From Liolophura sinensis (Eukaryota > Mollusca > Polyplacophora > Chitonida > Chitonidae): a stretch of DNA of 64,000 nucleotides. The notes under the pieces were generated by a model. The model saw only the letters and a list, made by a program, of their open reading frames with translations. It did not search any database and had not been told where the DNA came from. The DNA is taken from the NCBI RefSeq assembly GCF_032854445.1, contig NC_088295.1:26215385-26279384 (forward strand), in the 5' to 3' direction. The translations under genes were made by a program, and so were the position numbers. Below, one piece after another: positions 33,601-50,355 of the stretch. How positions within the stretch are numbered: the stretch's first letter is position 1; every line of letters starts with the position of its first letter.

Positions 33601-36303
33601 AAAGCTTTCCTTCCACAGCTAATGGCTAGCAATCGATGGCGATCACATCAATACCTCTCAAACGAAAACAACCTGTAAAATTTAGATGGATGACCGTGGA
33701 ATACTCACTGAATATCCTACCAGAGCTGTAAACACTTTCGACACAGGCAATAGGTTTTTTGTATAGACGTTTTTTAACCGTAATTAAGTGTAATACCTGC
33801 GCAAATATTGACGCTACATAGATCTGCGGAAGGTATAATAGCCGGAAAGGAAAAAAAATAATTGCAGAAAAGCGTTCACGGAGAGGAGTACTATAATTGG
33901 CTGATAACAGGTGGTTTTTGGGCAATGAAAAAGACGCCTTGGTAGGGAAAGCTGTCGATCTAACCCTTTCAGCTATTGCAAAGTCTTTGGTTTAATACGG
34001 CTACGTTTGTCAAGGATGGGTAGTTGGTGTCTGATGCTGTAATGGTCTAGTGCTAATAGTTTGTAGACCCTAATGCATACAGGAGTTTGTGTTTAGTGAA
34101 ACCCGAATAAGAAGGAACTGTTAGACACGTCATTCCAAAAGGTGCGTCAAGAACAAGAATATTGCCAGTTCTCCTCTGAGTATCCGTACAGAAGTACCAA
34201 GCTATTCAATTTGTACGAGGTAAAAAATGTGCTTACGTGAAAAAATTGATCTTTGTAGCTCTTATTGATTCCTTTCCTGTAAAAGCATACTTTGGTTCGG
34301 CATTTCTGTATTCCAATATTCCACGATGTCATATATTTCCCGAATACGGGGATCTTTTTAATATGCCCAAGAGCCACAAAGAACTCTGGCAATTTATCAG
34401 AAATCTTTTTATCTAAGCTTCCTAAAGTACTAATTAACGTTTTGCCAAGAAAACAGACCCTTTCTTATTAGTGGAGCTGGTGGGCCTTCCTTTGCTGTAC
34501 TTTATACATGTGGGTAGAGGTCGTGTGGGAACTTTGTTCCATATGATTGAAATTTCTGTGGAACCTGTCAAACATTATATGCGACACCACCAGAATCAAT
34601 ACACTCCTAGCTTGCCTGTCAAATCGAGACCTAAGTCTGGCAGTTGATGATCGGACCTTACCTCAACAGAACGCCTTTCATGCTTGCCGCTGGCTATGGA
34701 AAACCTCGGAGCAACAGACGTTCATTTTGTCAGATTAGTAATTAAATGTTTCCACAAATGTCCCTGGTTTCCTAAATCCTTTCACCGAAAGTACCTAAAC
34801 AGAGAAGATGACGCTGGGATTTGAGTGAGATCTGAGTCAGTTTGAACCTACCACAACTCCTGAGGCGGACAATGAGAATTGAAAATGCATTCACATCTGT
34901 ATACATGCATGATACAGACTGAGTTCGTATAAAATACTAAGTTATCTAGATAATTATTATTTCAGAAAACAGTCTAACATTGCACGAGCAAAGAAATTGT
35001 ATTCACTGGCTTCATTCTGTGTTTACAGATTTTGTTTTCTGTATCAAAAATGTCACAAATCCAATAGCACCATATTTCTGTGTAACTTTACACCCCAGGG
35101 ACAATTTTGTTTCAGTTTATACGTTTGTTGCCTCCTGTGTTAATATTCATTCATCATGTCCTTTCCAAGCTTATTGCATATCAACCACTGTATACTGCTA
35201 AATAATAAAAAATATTAATAAAAAAAGTACAACCTGTTTACATAAAAGAAATTTCTGGAACACTGTTGACAAATATCAGAGGGAACGTCTCATGAATAGA
35301 ATTCTCCATGCATATTTCCTCCTAAGGTATTTTCGTTACGTATGTTTTCGCGGTTGTGTTTATATATTATTTTATTATGAAAGAAACCACTTGTGACAAC
35401 CAAGATCCAAGATCAATTTTTCACAGCCTGATGTAATATATACTCTATAACGAATTCATTGATAAGCCACTCTTTCTGGATATTTAAACTTTAGAATAGA
35501 ATACATTTTCATTCTGCGAGCAGTTAATTAACAGCTGTAACCAGCCCCTTAATAACATATATCAGATGCTTATGGCGCCTCGATTTGTTTCAAGCAGGAA
35601 AATATTATTCTGTGTGATCAATAAAGCTGATTTGGTAGCTGAATTCTCGCAACTGGCGCCTCTTCACTTCGGAACAGAAAATGCTGCTGCTCTTACTGTT
35701 TAGAGTCAAAATGCATTGGGAAAGGCTAGAGGATGCCTACATCTAGTACATGTATGCCCTTGGCACAGAAGAGTGATGATTTTATTAAAGCCAAGTATGG
35801 TAACAATATTATAAGAATATTGTTAATTATATTGTGTGATCATCTTTGACAAAATGTTTTCAGCGACGTGAGATGATTGCTCTGGGCGGAGACGTTGTGT
35901 CTGGACTTGGTTCCATTTTTCATATTAAAATAGGATTTTCAAGATCGAGACACATATATTGGGTAATGATTGTGTGGTATATATATTGCATCGACTCGCA
36001 GTGACATCCACTCAGTTTTTCTATATTGTGCTCTCTGTTTCTGCCATACAGTTAATGAATTATTGTACGCTTTATACCGTGTTGCTGATTGTCTTAAACG
36101 TGATCTTATTAAACCTCACTTTGTGAGGTTTCTCACAAGGAAAGGGACATTCATGAAGACGTAAAGTGTGGTACAAAACTTTCACACAGAAAGGAAAATG
36201 TTCGAGTCAACTCTAGACAAATCAAGATAAACTGAAGAGAGGTCCGTCGACGAGGCCATGGCTCTCATCGGTCCTAATTTCGACTAAATAAAATCTATGT
36301 CTT
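30670..36303. other. Long repeat-poor stretch
   Basis: Only a SINE-A tail at 31880 is recognised in about 5.6 kb. Frames are all below about 100 codons and show no family motifs. It may be intronic or intergenic. Confidence 0.5.
31880..31932 (+). mobile_element. SINE-A tail fragment
   Basis: AAAAACACCAATCAAATAA followed by AAAT repeats. Only the 3' end is recognisable. Confidence 0.6.
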
Positions 36304-36332
36304 GAATGAATGAATGAATGAATGAATGAATG
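36304..36332 (+). repeat. (GAAT)n microsatellite
   Basis: About seven units. Confidence 0.9.
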
Positions 36333-36339
36333 GTTAAGG

Positions 36340-36612
36340 TCTAACACTAATTGACAGTATTTCAGCCATATGTCGTGGCGATAACATACATACAGGTTTC
36401 GCTACTTCATTTGTTAAAAGAACAAATCTTTCACATATTAAAATGTTGGAATGAATCCAAGAAAAAATGCAACGTAAATTAAAGTGAGTTTAAACTGAAT
36501 AACGTGTATAATGAAGGATTGGATGATTGGTGTATATATATCGCCATATTAGCAGTATCCAGTCATATCGTGACAATAACATACATGTAGGTTTTAGTAT
36601 TTAATTTGTTAT
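36340..36612. repeat. Pair of diverged direct repeats resembling SINE-B-type tails
   Basis: Two segments of about 75 bp (around 36345-36420 and 36535-36610) share CAGTAT-, CATAT(GT)CGTG-, ATAACATACAT(A/G)(C/T)AGG and TTTGTTA. On minus they look like SINE ends of the CATATGACTGAAAAT type. Confidence 0.5.
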
Positions 36613-38109
36613 CAGTGAAAATGAAAAGTATTAAGGACAACATTGCTAACGCAGCGTTATTGATTGGATGCTTTCGAGGCTGACAAATCGGACCGAGATT
36701 TCGAGCGTCAGAATAAGATGGTGAGGAAATTTGCCTCTGATGGATGCAATGATAACAGGTGAGCTGGTAGGCCTCTTCCACGCAGAGGAATAAATAGAGC
36801 ATCTATCATTGTCCAAGCTGACAAAAACGTTAGCACAGGCAGGGTAATAGCATTATTCCTGCTACGTCGTGACCACTTCATACAGTTAACGTCAGTTTAA
36901 TGACGTTTATAACCTTCCTGTTTTCCTCCCGAACCGTCAAGAAATCTAAAGGTTACACTACCATTCCTCCACCAAATAGAACGATTGATTGATTGATTAC
37001 GAGTCGCTGATTTAAGCTGTCCGTCGACGTATTTTTATTTCATTTTTAGTCCGTTAGACTAGTTACATAGCACACATTTCTTGTCAAGGTGAATGGGGGA
37101 AATGGGACATGCGGAATGGGATTTAGACATAAGCAAAATATATTCGCCCTTGTTTTAAGCGACCACTGCGAGAAGAGCGTACAGGGGAACTGTCTACCCA
37201 GCGCATGACGGCTGACCGGATTCATGTAATTAGGAAATTGTTTGTGACATGGATTTCATGATTCATTGATTTATCGGAGAAGAAAACAACTGAGGGTGGG
37301 TTTACAAATATGTTGTTAGAAAACAAAAAGGCTGAATTTTGTTTGCCAGGTGTTGCTCAATCGCAGCTTAAGTTACTGAGTTATTACAGCGAATAGACCA
37401 TCAGTAAAAAAAACATGTCAGGCAAAGAGACAGGGACCTAATACTGCTGTTCTCGAAGGCTTGGATCTTAAGTCCGGGTTCACGAAATCAGGTCTTCATA
37501 TGTCAGGGGTGAAGGATCAGCACAGGCCGGCTCCTCGACTGCTTGGGTTGAACATAGAAACTAGGATTATAATTACATTCCACGTCCGTCATCTGCTGTG
37601 GGATAAGATACTATACCATTTTTAATTAAAATCCCCACCCCACTACACTGGGACATCCTTATATTAAATGGCGGCAACACAGGGGCAACGCGTACAAATA
37701 GCATTTCACTGCACCATTTTATAATACTTGTGTGCCATTTACTGTGAAACAAGAACTTATTGCATCCTTAGCGAGCGCCAATCTCTACCCTCTTTCACAT
37801 ACTCATACATATAAACGGGAGGGGGGAGGGGATGGTTTTACATACAATATAGGGCAACTAGTCCAAAAATGAAACCTCTGAATGAAATTCATCACGGGAT
37901 TTCCGGATCACAAATGGTTACAATGTTCAACAGATTACACTGACAGATTCTTTGCCGAGTCTTTGGATGGCTACGGAGGCTCTCTCAGTTTCAGAATTTA
38001 TGCCACAAGAATCAGCGTAGTAGGCCATTTTAAAATTAAATTCCACTGGTGTATAAAAAGTTGTCTAGAGAGATTTTTATTTCAGTCTTTAGTGTGGATA
38101 ATTTATTAT

Positions 38110-38280
38110 CATGTTGAGTCATTCTAGGTCAGTGACCTCTAATAAACTGCAATAAACATCACTGCATTTTTTAAAACCAGTTCAGCGTAGTCCATGGTCC
38201 TAGGGGTTGTCAGTTACCATTGTGTATAACCTCTTACATGAACACTAAAAATGAAAACCCTAATGAGGTATAATTGACAA
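38110..38280 (-). repeat. Repeat C copy, divergent subfamily
   Basis: On minus: TCAATTATACCTCATTAGGG, TTTTCATTTTTAGTGTTC, AGAGGTTATACACAATGG, CCATGGACTACGCTGAAC. It is closer to the copy at 40700 than to the others. Confidence 0.72.
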
Positions 38281-38570
38281 CATGATATATTTCTCCTTTA
38301 ATGTGTGACTGTTTGTCGACAATCACATTGTTGTCGATGCTCTAGTTTCACTCTCAGTTCTGCGGCTTTGTACATTTTTACCACGGAAAAAGTCTTGCCC
38401 ATATAGAATTACAGACTTGATAAATAGTTGATTTAGTCTATGAAGATGATTATTTACCTTTTCCTGTGACTGGTTACTGGTATAACAATATACATTAATA
38501 ATTTGGAACAAAGGTTTGCTTATTTTGTTCTCCTGTTTTCCGATGTAATATTAAAAGGCAAATTAAGAAT

Positions 38571-38748
38571 GATTTATTTATTTATTTGATTGGTGTTTTA
38601 CGCCGAACTTCACTTACACGACGGCGGCCAGGATTATGGTGGGAGGAACCCCGGCGGTGCCGGGGGAAACCCACGACCATCCGCAAGTTGGTGACAGACC
38701 TTCCCAATTACGGCCGGAGAGGAAGCCAACGTGATTTGGACTTGAAAA
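38571..38748 (-). mobile_element. SINE-A copy with target-site duplication
   Basis: TTTATTTATTTATTTGATTG through GTGTTTTACGCCGAA, CACGACCATCCGCAAGTTG and TACGGCCGGAGAGGAAGCC to GGACTTGAA, so it stops inside the B-box region. The 11-bp TAAGAATGATT stands at 38564-38574 and 38750-38760. Confidence 0.87.
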
Positions 38749-39240
38749 CTAAGAATGATTACATATTCGATAATGTATTGATTATGAAGGAATTTGGGGA
38801 AAAGTTTGAGAATGACAATTGTCGTAATTAATACAGATTATTGGACTGTAATATATTTGTAACGCTAGTGTTGTCTAATTTAATTTTAAATATACATTAC
38901 CTTTTTGGGATAGCAATGTATTTAGTTTATGTTGGTCTTGAGGCTTAATGGAATTGAATTGCCTATATTAGCTTCCTCCGCATCGTTTGTACTATGATCG
39001 TTTTTCTGAGACACCTCAGTGATGAAGAATATAGCGTCTGAGTGGCAGTTAACGTGTTAGAATATGGCCATTCACGTGCAGAGAATTAAGAAGGGGAAAA
39101 TAAAGAACATGGATTTAATACGGCAGTTTAGAACTATAATTGCGTAGGATTATATATGTAAGTGGGCATTAATATCTTGAGAAAAGAATAGTTAAAATAG
39201 ACCTATACTAGCCTTCAACTAAAATGGACTCAAACACTTC

Positions 39241-39550
39241 CCCTGACAACCTCAAGATCAATTCACCAAATGATGTATTACACAAACCACCAAAGAACTA
39301 AGAAAGTATATAAAGTACGAAATTAAGACGGAAACATGCAAATGGAAGCCATCATCACTTTTGATGCTGGAAAGGCACAAGGTATGTTCTAGGCGATTGT
39401 GTGAAATCTTAATTGAAATCCTGTAGGTTGCTAGTGTATGAGATGTCTATAATAAAATGCGCATCTCAGTTGCACTTTCATTGCACTTTCATTCAACCAA
39501 ATAAAGCTACACAGGCGCCAAATTACCTTGTTTTACTACGTCACTTTGCC
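39241..39550 (+). repeat. Repeat D copy
   Basis: CACCAAAGAACTAAGAAAG, TATATAAAGTACGAAATTA, GGAAACATGCAAATGGAAGC, GTATGTTCTAGGCGATTGTG, GCATCTCAGTTGCAC. The 5' start is lost. Confidence 0.75.
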
Positions 39551-40097
39551 GTCTGCATTTAGTGCAAACGTCCAAGATATGTTCACAGAATAGCCCTGGA
39601 TACTTTTGAAATTCCTTTATCAGTTTCATCTTTAACTGTGACATAAGAATGGTGCTGACGTTGAAATTTTAAATTGTTTTTCTCTGGTAGGATGAGGCAC
39701 ATTTCAGCGGGCGTTCTTTCAAACGTACTGTGTCTTTGTCACTGAGTTTCCCGTGACTCCCCTACAACTTCCTTTGACAACCATGTTCGTAAGCTCAAAA
39801 CGGCTATCTGGTACTCAGTTTCAATGGTGTAGATCGTAATGTAAAAAAAATTCCCCCAAACCTCAGTAGGGACAGTTCTGAACTCTTTTGTGTGGCGTAT
39901 ATTTCATCCTGAGCAGAACTGTTGCGCCTTGGTCTGAAGACGAATGACTGACGTTACATCGGTAAAGTATTCTGCACTTCTGCGCGCCCTTTTGTTAAGA
40001 GAGACACAAGACAAAATAATCTCGCTGGTTTGATGCATATTTTTGTCCTTCTTTTTTCGATGTTCTGTTTATTGGATTAAAAGAATCTCAAGTGGCT

Positions 40098-40221
40098 AAT
40101 GGTCGTGTGTTTCCTGCGGGCTCTGAAAGGTTTCCTCCCACCATAATGCCGGTCACCGGCGTAAAAGTTAAATATTCTTGAGTACGGCGTAAAACAACAA
40201 TCAAATAAATAAAAAAATAAA
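40098..40221 (+). mobile_element. SINE-A fragment (3' half)
   Basis: AATGGTCGTGTGTTTCCTGC, TTTCCTCCCACCATAATGC, TTCTTGAGTACGGCGTAAAA and an AAAT tail. Confidence 0.82.
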
Positions 40222-40327
40222 TTGGCGAGAAAGAGAAGGAAATTTTAATTCTCTTTTAATAAGTCTGATACTACAGGGTCACTCCTTGGAGATTTTATAA
40301 ATAAATAACTTGACAATCTAATTCAAC

Positions 40328-40360
40328 AGTTATGCGGAATTAGACACAATCATGAAGCGT
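40328..40360 (+). repeat. Repeat D 3'-end fragment
   Basis: TTATGCGGAATTAGACACAA and ATCATGAAGC match the end of the D copy at 15866. Confidence 0.55.
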
Positions 40361-40689
40361 AGTCTGAGAGATGATACACAGACTTGCTCAAGTCTTAATC
40401 GGTCATCAGTGTATTTCTCGAAAAGTATATGGATTAGGACATTTCTCTAGCCAGTGCATTGCACCGGCTAGTCCTATAAACAGGAAACTTGGTAGTTCTT
40501 CACTATAGTTGTTCAGCATAAAGGATATGTCAATTAGTGGTCGTCCTAGAACCGGTTGCACAAAGGGTTTTAAACTTAAGTTGATTGACATTCAGTATTA
40601 TTACCTACAATAGCCACTACATTGCGACCTTTACGTACCAGCTAGGATCGTTGTAACTTACTGTAAACTATTGCAATCGTCTGAACTCT

Positions 40690-40832
40690 GCTGCATTAAA
40701 GGTGAAATATATAATCTTGTCAATTATACCTCAGTTAGGGTTTTCATTATTACTGTTTATGTAAGAGGTTATACACAATGGTAACTGACATCCCCTAGAA
40801 CCATGGACTACGCAGAACCGGTTTTTTATGTT
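40690..40832 (+). repeat. Repeat C copy, divergent subfamily
   Basis: TTGTCAATTATACCTCAG, TTAGGGTTTTCATTATTACT, GAGGTTATACACAATGG, AACCATGGACTACGCAGAAC. Paired with 38110-38280 as a subfamily. Confidence 0.72.
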
Positions 40833-43800
40833 TAATATCGCCCCCAATTAACGTTAGCTAAGTTACAACCGCCTTATAATTTCTTTGTGCAAACTGCATT
40901 ACCTAATTTACAGTCGATTATAAAGTCAGTTGTAATGTTTACAATCAATTATTGTTAATTAAGGATTGCAAAGTAAGGATTATAAAGTTATCCAGTCAGT
41001 TTTTGTCTACGTTACCATGGAATGGTGTTAGTGTTCCAATAGCATTTCTAGTTTAGAATAATATTGACAGAAAGGGCAAATGTGCCATGTGACATCACGG
41101 TCAGTCTTGGCGGTGACCCGAACATTTTAATTCGTCGTGTTGATTTCCCATATAGGGTGCCCATGAAAGCTAACAACACATGCTAAACTATTTCAAATCT
41201 GAAACGCAAGATCAAGCATTTGATTGGATAGATATGGATGGATGACTTATCCAGTGATATGGACGATATTTGTTGTTTTTTTTTCACCGTCTATTTCATG
41301 AATTTTTGGCCTACAAATCTAAATTTAGTTTTAACGGCAGGATACTTCCTGCTTAGAAAACATGTGGATAATTTCATAAAAATGGCCATCAGATTAGAAA
41401 AAGACAAGCAAAATACCACGATCTGAATCGGAACAATGAGGTGTTCGGGTCACAAATGGCCACGTGACCTGGTTCGTTGTCTGATGAGGCTTGATCCGAG
41501 GCTTGATTCGACATTAAGCTGAATTGTTTTGTCACAGAACGTGAATAAGCATTGATTGTTATACAAAGCAGACGACAGGGAGTATAATTTATTTTGGATG
41601 CTAACTGAATCCTTGATTATTTATCCATGTGGCAGTCGACATCGATCCATTCTTTTAACAACAATAATGGAATCTAACTTCAAAACGTTACACCCTCAAC
41701 ATTTCATCGGGTGTGAACTCGCGTAACTCCGGTCTAAAGATCCAAGCTATGGATTTTAGCAATGTAAAGCTGTTTGAAGAATGTTCATTATGCCATATAA
41801 AGGGGTGAGATTCTGAGAAAAGCCCTTATCAAGATTTGTTGTGTGATACCTCTCTGCCAGTCTTTGTAATGACATCTATAACATTACGTTGCACTGTACA
41901 ACCAGCCTAACATCCCCTTGCAAAGGTGCATTGTTTTCTCCTGACTTTTTAAGACATTGCTTCGGCGTGATCACTAATTACACGCTAATCCTTTCAGGAA
42001 GAGTCTTTAAGCCAAATGACAGCTACTCTTGTAATTACAGCATGACCGCTGTGATCCACATGGCACACATGTTATATTATATCATTCTGTAAAATCTCTT
42101 GGACCGGGGTTGTCGCAGATGGATGTGAGACATGCAATGCCTTCAGGCATATCTAGATAAAATTTCCCATTGAGCGCCACATTAAGCTATTTATATTTGC
42201 AGGATTGTACATTATCTTCGGCCTTTTAATTTGGATAATTCTATAAAGACCTATTGAAATGGGACATAAAACCTGTTTTTTAAACAAAGCATGGGATATC
42301 GTATTTTTTAACCTAAATGCGCATTTTGTTTTCACAGATATTGAACAATGTCCGTGTAACACATAGTGGATTTGCAAGACTGAACATCGCATATTTGCTT
42401 GGTTTACACGCGTCCTTGAATCCTCAAATATGAAATGCGCATTTCCTGATAGAATGTTGACATTACGAAACATTGTGCTCATGCATTAGGCACAAACGAC
42501 AACATAGAAAACTATAAAGTAGTAGACCTGGATATATTTCGAAGGGTTTTCCGTAAATTCAGAAAACTTAAACAACTACTGACTATACATGGTGTAAAAT
42601 AATAATTTTCATACTAAAAAAAAAACGCAGATGCCAGTTCCAACAATTTGAGGGCGCGAGCTGTACCCATAAATCGCAACAACACACGAGGTGTGGGTTC
42701 ATTTTGGAACGTCCAGTTTGGTTGACGGCTGGTATACGAATGTCTGCTTTAACGCCTAGATTCAAGCACGGACGTTAATAAGGAATTTGGAGTTGGACTC
42801 ATTCTCATTGGCAATAAACACTTTACCGTTTGCAATCGTTTGCACAGTCATATGCTCTTTTGTCTTCCAAAGGGTATGGTGGTGCATGTATGTATACTAA
42901 ACGTGGAAATGTTCGTCCGTAACTTGCCAAAGGTCGGTCGTTTACACCGAGCATTCCTTTTTCCATATTGACTGGTGTTATGGCGTTAAAACAGCAATCT
43001 GTCAAATCACTCAAACACAGCATTGAATAGATTTCAGTCTAGAATCTCGGTGAGATGACAAAAGTATTCTGGAACATACATGATAGTGCTTATGTCTGTA
43101 AAAGATTATTTTGTTATCACCTGTGTCGGTCACTGCGCTGTATAAGTTGATATCGATGAGGACAACAATTATGAGCCTGCCTGTTTAAATGAAGTACTCC
43201 CTGTTCCAGCTGCAACTTCACTCCAGTAACTTTTGATATATTTTACGAGCCAGTTCTTTGCTCCTGCACCATCAGTATTCTTAAGATCAGTCGTATAGTT
43301 CAGTATCTATGAGTGCAGCTTGTATTGCAAAATATTATAATTGAAAACTTTTATGAACACTTGTAATAATCATTTGCTCAAAAACGAAAATGGAAACCTT
43401 TCGATTTGCCTTCTATCATTAAGCATTCATAGTTTTGAAACAGCGCTGTTTAAATACTCGACTGTATTAAATTCCAATGAAATTAAGTGGGAAATATCAC
43501 AAAAGGTATGCGTGAGTGAAATATTGGGGATGCTTAACAGCCATGGCTGAATTATACACATTTGTTTCAATGTTTGACATTTACGTACATGTTTTATAGA
43601 TAGAAATATACATAAGCGATTACTGATGAATGCCCTGCTTTTGATGTCTACATCAATTTTATGTGTATGGACTATCTTGATATGACAGTTCCCATAGTTA
43701 CCTTATGTAGACACATGACGTCGTTTGTGATACGTTGTTTAGCGCTATTTAATACATCAACCGGGTGAGATTTACAGGAAGAGAAAATTGGTCAGATACG

Positions 43801-46800
43801 AGTGAGAGCTATCGTGGATTGTCAGGTAGATGACAATAAATATATAAACTTGCACGAAGGGAAAATAAACCAGATATAAAACTAAATGGCTCAATTTTAG
43901 TCTTGAAAATATTAGGGCTGTAGGTGCAGTCAGTATAAGAAATATGGAGACTTTTGTCAGCTAGTTTCTTAGCATGCTACTTACTTGCCAATGCGAATTT
44001 ACGTCGTGTTTCGCACATACATACATACATTTGTGTTGGGAAGTTCATTCAATTGAAACAATTCAAGGAGAAATTTAATCGATCGAAAACCACTTAGATT
44101 TGCTTCTAGGAAATAAGACCCAAATGGTGAAAGAAAAGTGGAATCTAATTTCCTTTATCACTGTAGGATGGTTCCAGTATTTGAATTCGCTTGGCTCCAA
44201 GTGGTGCCTTGAGTGCTGTACATAAATGGAACAGAGGAAACCTCGCGACACTGTATTCCAGAATACGGACAACAATCCCAGGCCTGTTTAGGGGTCACAG
44301 TGAATAAAGTCCATTCAGTATTGGCTGCATTCTTTCCAGCTTCGTTTCTCCGAGATTATTTAAACGTAATTTGCATTCACGCAAATAATAATTAATTGGA
44401 TTTTAGCAGAGCGAACAGCACGTGTTCCCATCCCTGGTCACACCTGTACCGCCATAACCAAGATAATTATCACAAACGCCTGCATTTGAAATCGTTGAGA
44501 AGTCTAGTAATTATAAGCTTCACGGCTCACCGATTCTTTCGTCTTGGTGATTAAAAGCAAACCTGCCCTGCCGGGTCTATTAAAGACGATATTAACCCTT
44601 AAGTGGTCGTGGTCAGTGCGCTTTGAGCGTGGTGAAGTGGTATGCTGATAGTTATTTACTGGTGAATCGGTCAGTTTAATCGACATAAATCTGCCACAGC
44701 CCCAGCTACAGCATGCTTCTACAGGGCACACGAGTGTCTTGGAATCTGGGTGATTAGTCTAAGCATGTAGACTCAGGTATTCCTATCACTGCGATCAAAG
44801 GTACTGGTTAATATGCGAAATGTCTCCCGAAAAGTCTGCATCATGATGTTGACGTACAGACTTAGGAATACGTCCTGATCCAGAGCCACCGAGACTACCT
44901 GAGTATGTGGATAATCAGGAAGTTACGCCACAAAGGCAGATGATAGATCCTTATCTGACTCTGGAAAGAGTTCACCAGTTTAGCCAACCTAATCGCAGAC
45001 AGATGACCTAAGAACCGGAAAGATACATCAATATCTAACAATAAATGTAGCAGGCAAAGTTATACTGATGCTGTTCTTAGCCGCGCGAAATTCTTCGCAT
45101 TGTCTCATTAACCGCTATCTGTACTCATAATGAACACGGCTGTGCTACGTTTGATTTATTACTGTTATTAGGAATGCATTTAACTTAATAATACACTCAT
45201 CGCTTGTAGTGAAGAGCACAGAACAATGCTAGGAGGAGAAACCTTTGTAAACCCTGTTGGATAAAGTTTCCTATTGGAAGAAGCCTGTGAACCACTTAGT
45301 CTTATCAGTACAGCTTAATTAGTCACACGGTTATTCATGCGATTGGCTCATGTGTCCGATCTGTCTTGCATCGTTGCTCGACCCATCGTCTCCATATTCA
45401 GGAGGTTCCTTATGGTTTTCTACTTTGGTTGCCTACTTCGGTATTGAGTCACTGGTGGCTTCCGATGCGGTATAAGGCATCATGTGCAAAAGGAAATTGT
45501 GAGAAGATCTATCTGGTATCAGAAAGCTGACGCTGAGAGCGACTTTGCCGATGTATTGAAAATTAAATTAGCAGAGTGCGTAAGGCAAAACATGTTCACA
45601 TAAAACCTGACAAATGGCGTGTTACGAAGGAAAGGGAGAAAGCAGAAAAAAAACGAGCGGGTACAGAGGACGTGTGGATTTTAGACATCGATCCGTTTAC
45701 AGTTTCTTACAAGCCAACTCCCTTAAAGTCACCCCTATATTTGGCCAAGACATTCACCTTGATCTCTTGGGAGTCAATGGTGATTTCCGGGCAAGGAAAG
45801 CTAGCCTAACAGAATATCCCTTCAGCCAAAATGGGTTTGATTAAGCTAGAGTCCAGCAACACGGGTCAGAGAAGCTTTGTCCGCAGGCGCCTTCACGCGA
45901 CACCTGACACAGCCCCGACAACAAGAAACTCTGATTGCTTTTTTTCCACGCCTCGTTCCCTTGTTTGTTACGTCTTTACTCCGCTGCTCATTAACCTGTG
46001 CTCTTCATTATTGCCTCATCATTGTCTCGCTCTTGTGTACAAAAAATACACACTAGAGTCTGTACTGCTCCTTCTTTAGTTGGATTCCCATGTTACATGT
46101 CAGTCGGTCTGCAGTCTCGGTTAATGCCACTAGGGAGTTTCGTGTTTAGACAAAATTCAGGGTTACCAGGAGCTCGACAGTCTTAGTATGGCAAGACGAG
46201 GTAGACACGCTAAGCTATTACATACATACTGCATAGTAGTATTTCATTCCGATCCCTCCTTTCGTGGTTATTAATACATCTCCAGTCCATACGACACTGA
46301 TTTACTTTGTCAACCGAAATAAAGTTCAGTTTGCAATGGTCTGGTAAAATAATAATTCCAAACATTAAAATACTTTCCTTTCTTTTCCTTGAAAAACTTA
46401 TACCCGTAAAAGATGCCAAAAATGAAGAATGAAAACTTACTGAGAATAAAAGATGACATTTATTCATGAAAGTCAAATCAGATGTATTTTGGCATCACAC
46501 TAATAAACAATACATATATTACAAACGGAGGTGAAAATTTGCTCTAGTTTCATAAGAACGCGCAATGAGAGAAATCAACAATGAACGATGCGTAATACCA
46601 CTCAGATGATATCTATTGCATTTGTAAGATACTAAATTCAAGCGATAGATCACTTGACATGCATGAAAATATTATATGCATGAAATCGCACAACAACTGA
46701 AATTTACATTTCTTTGAAATAATTAGCCATTTTCAACTGGATGGCTGTTCGGCAGACAGGTCAAAATTAAATAAATAAAAAATAGTTTTTAACTCATGTC

Positions 46801-46913
46801 GAAAAAGCTTATTTGCTGCGTTACGAAGACACTTGTTTCAAACATATTGTTTTTAAAAATTCATCAACCACAAGGATAGTATATTTCCATTTGGTACCTG
46901 GCGCTCTGATAGC
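40833..46913. other. Long stretch with one repeat D fragment
   Basis: Repeat-poor, AT-rich. No frame above about 110 codons and none with recognisable motifs. It lies 3' of the receptor gene. Confidence 0.5.
42655..42765 (-). repeat. Repeat D 5' fragment
   Basis: On minus: AGGCGTTAAAGCAGACATTC, GTATACCAGCCGTCAACC, ACTGGACGTTCCAAAATG. Confidence 0.7.
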
Positions 46914-47035
46914 AAAGAAACATGCACTGAACAGGTGATCGTCACAATAGGTGTGTCCAGCACATATGACAGTGGCAACGAAACACGCACCGAACAGGTT
47001 ATCGTCACAACAGGTGTGTCCAGCACATATTACCT
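46914..47035. repeat. 63-bp tandem duplication
   Basis: Two head-to-tail units starting at 46917 and 46980 share GAACAGGT, ATCGTCACAA and AGGTGTGTCCAGCACATAT. The minus-strand frame from ATG at 47039 reads it as a 21-residue Cys/His-rich repeat (VICAGHTCCDDNLFGACF-like). Unit differences are mostly non-synonymous, so no coding constraint is apparent. Confidence 0.85.
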
Positions 47036-47449
47036 TCATGAATAATGTACGGCAATATGCAAGGAGAAGTCCAGATTCAAAAAGGACCTTTCAGTTTTAA
47101 AATTGAAGTAATATGACAAAATCGTATAGCACAAATGATTGTTCGTCTCTCTTAATGCAAATCATTTTCAAGAAATGTGAACTTGGAAACCGATTTTGAA
47201 AATTTATCGTCTTTGTCAAGAACAATGGTTTATGCCACAAATCACGCCGCACTCCTCAGCACCCATTCATAGCAAAGGTGTCGCCAGGAAACCGGGCCTA
47301 ATTGCTGTTTTTTTTTTCCATCATCGATTTGTCAGCGCCATTGTGTCGAACAACGTATCACGTATCGCACAATTGTGCGGAAGTTTTTATCACTTACCGC
47401 GTACTTAGTTGTCTCCAGAATCCCATAGATCCGGTTATTAAGTGGCCGT

Positions 47450-50355
<2,906 letters not shown>

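Larger units (their letters stand above)
36613..40097. other. Mostly unassigned DNA between listed repeats
   Basis: Outside the repeat C, SINE-A and repeat D copies nothing is recognised. A G-rich patch at 37817-37835 (runs of 3, 6 and 4 G separated by single A) could fold as a G-quadruplex. Confidence 0.45.
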
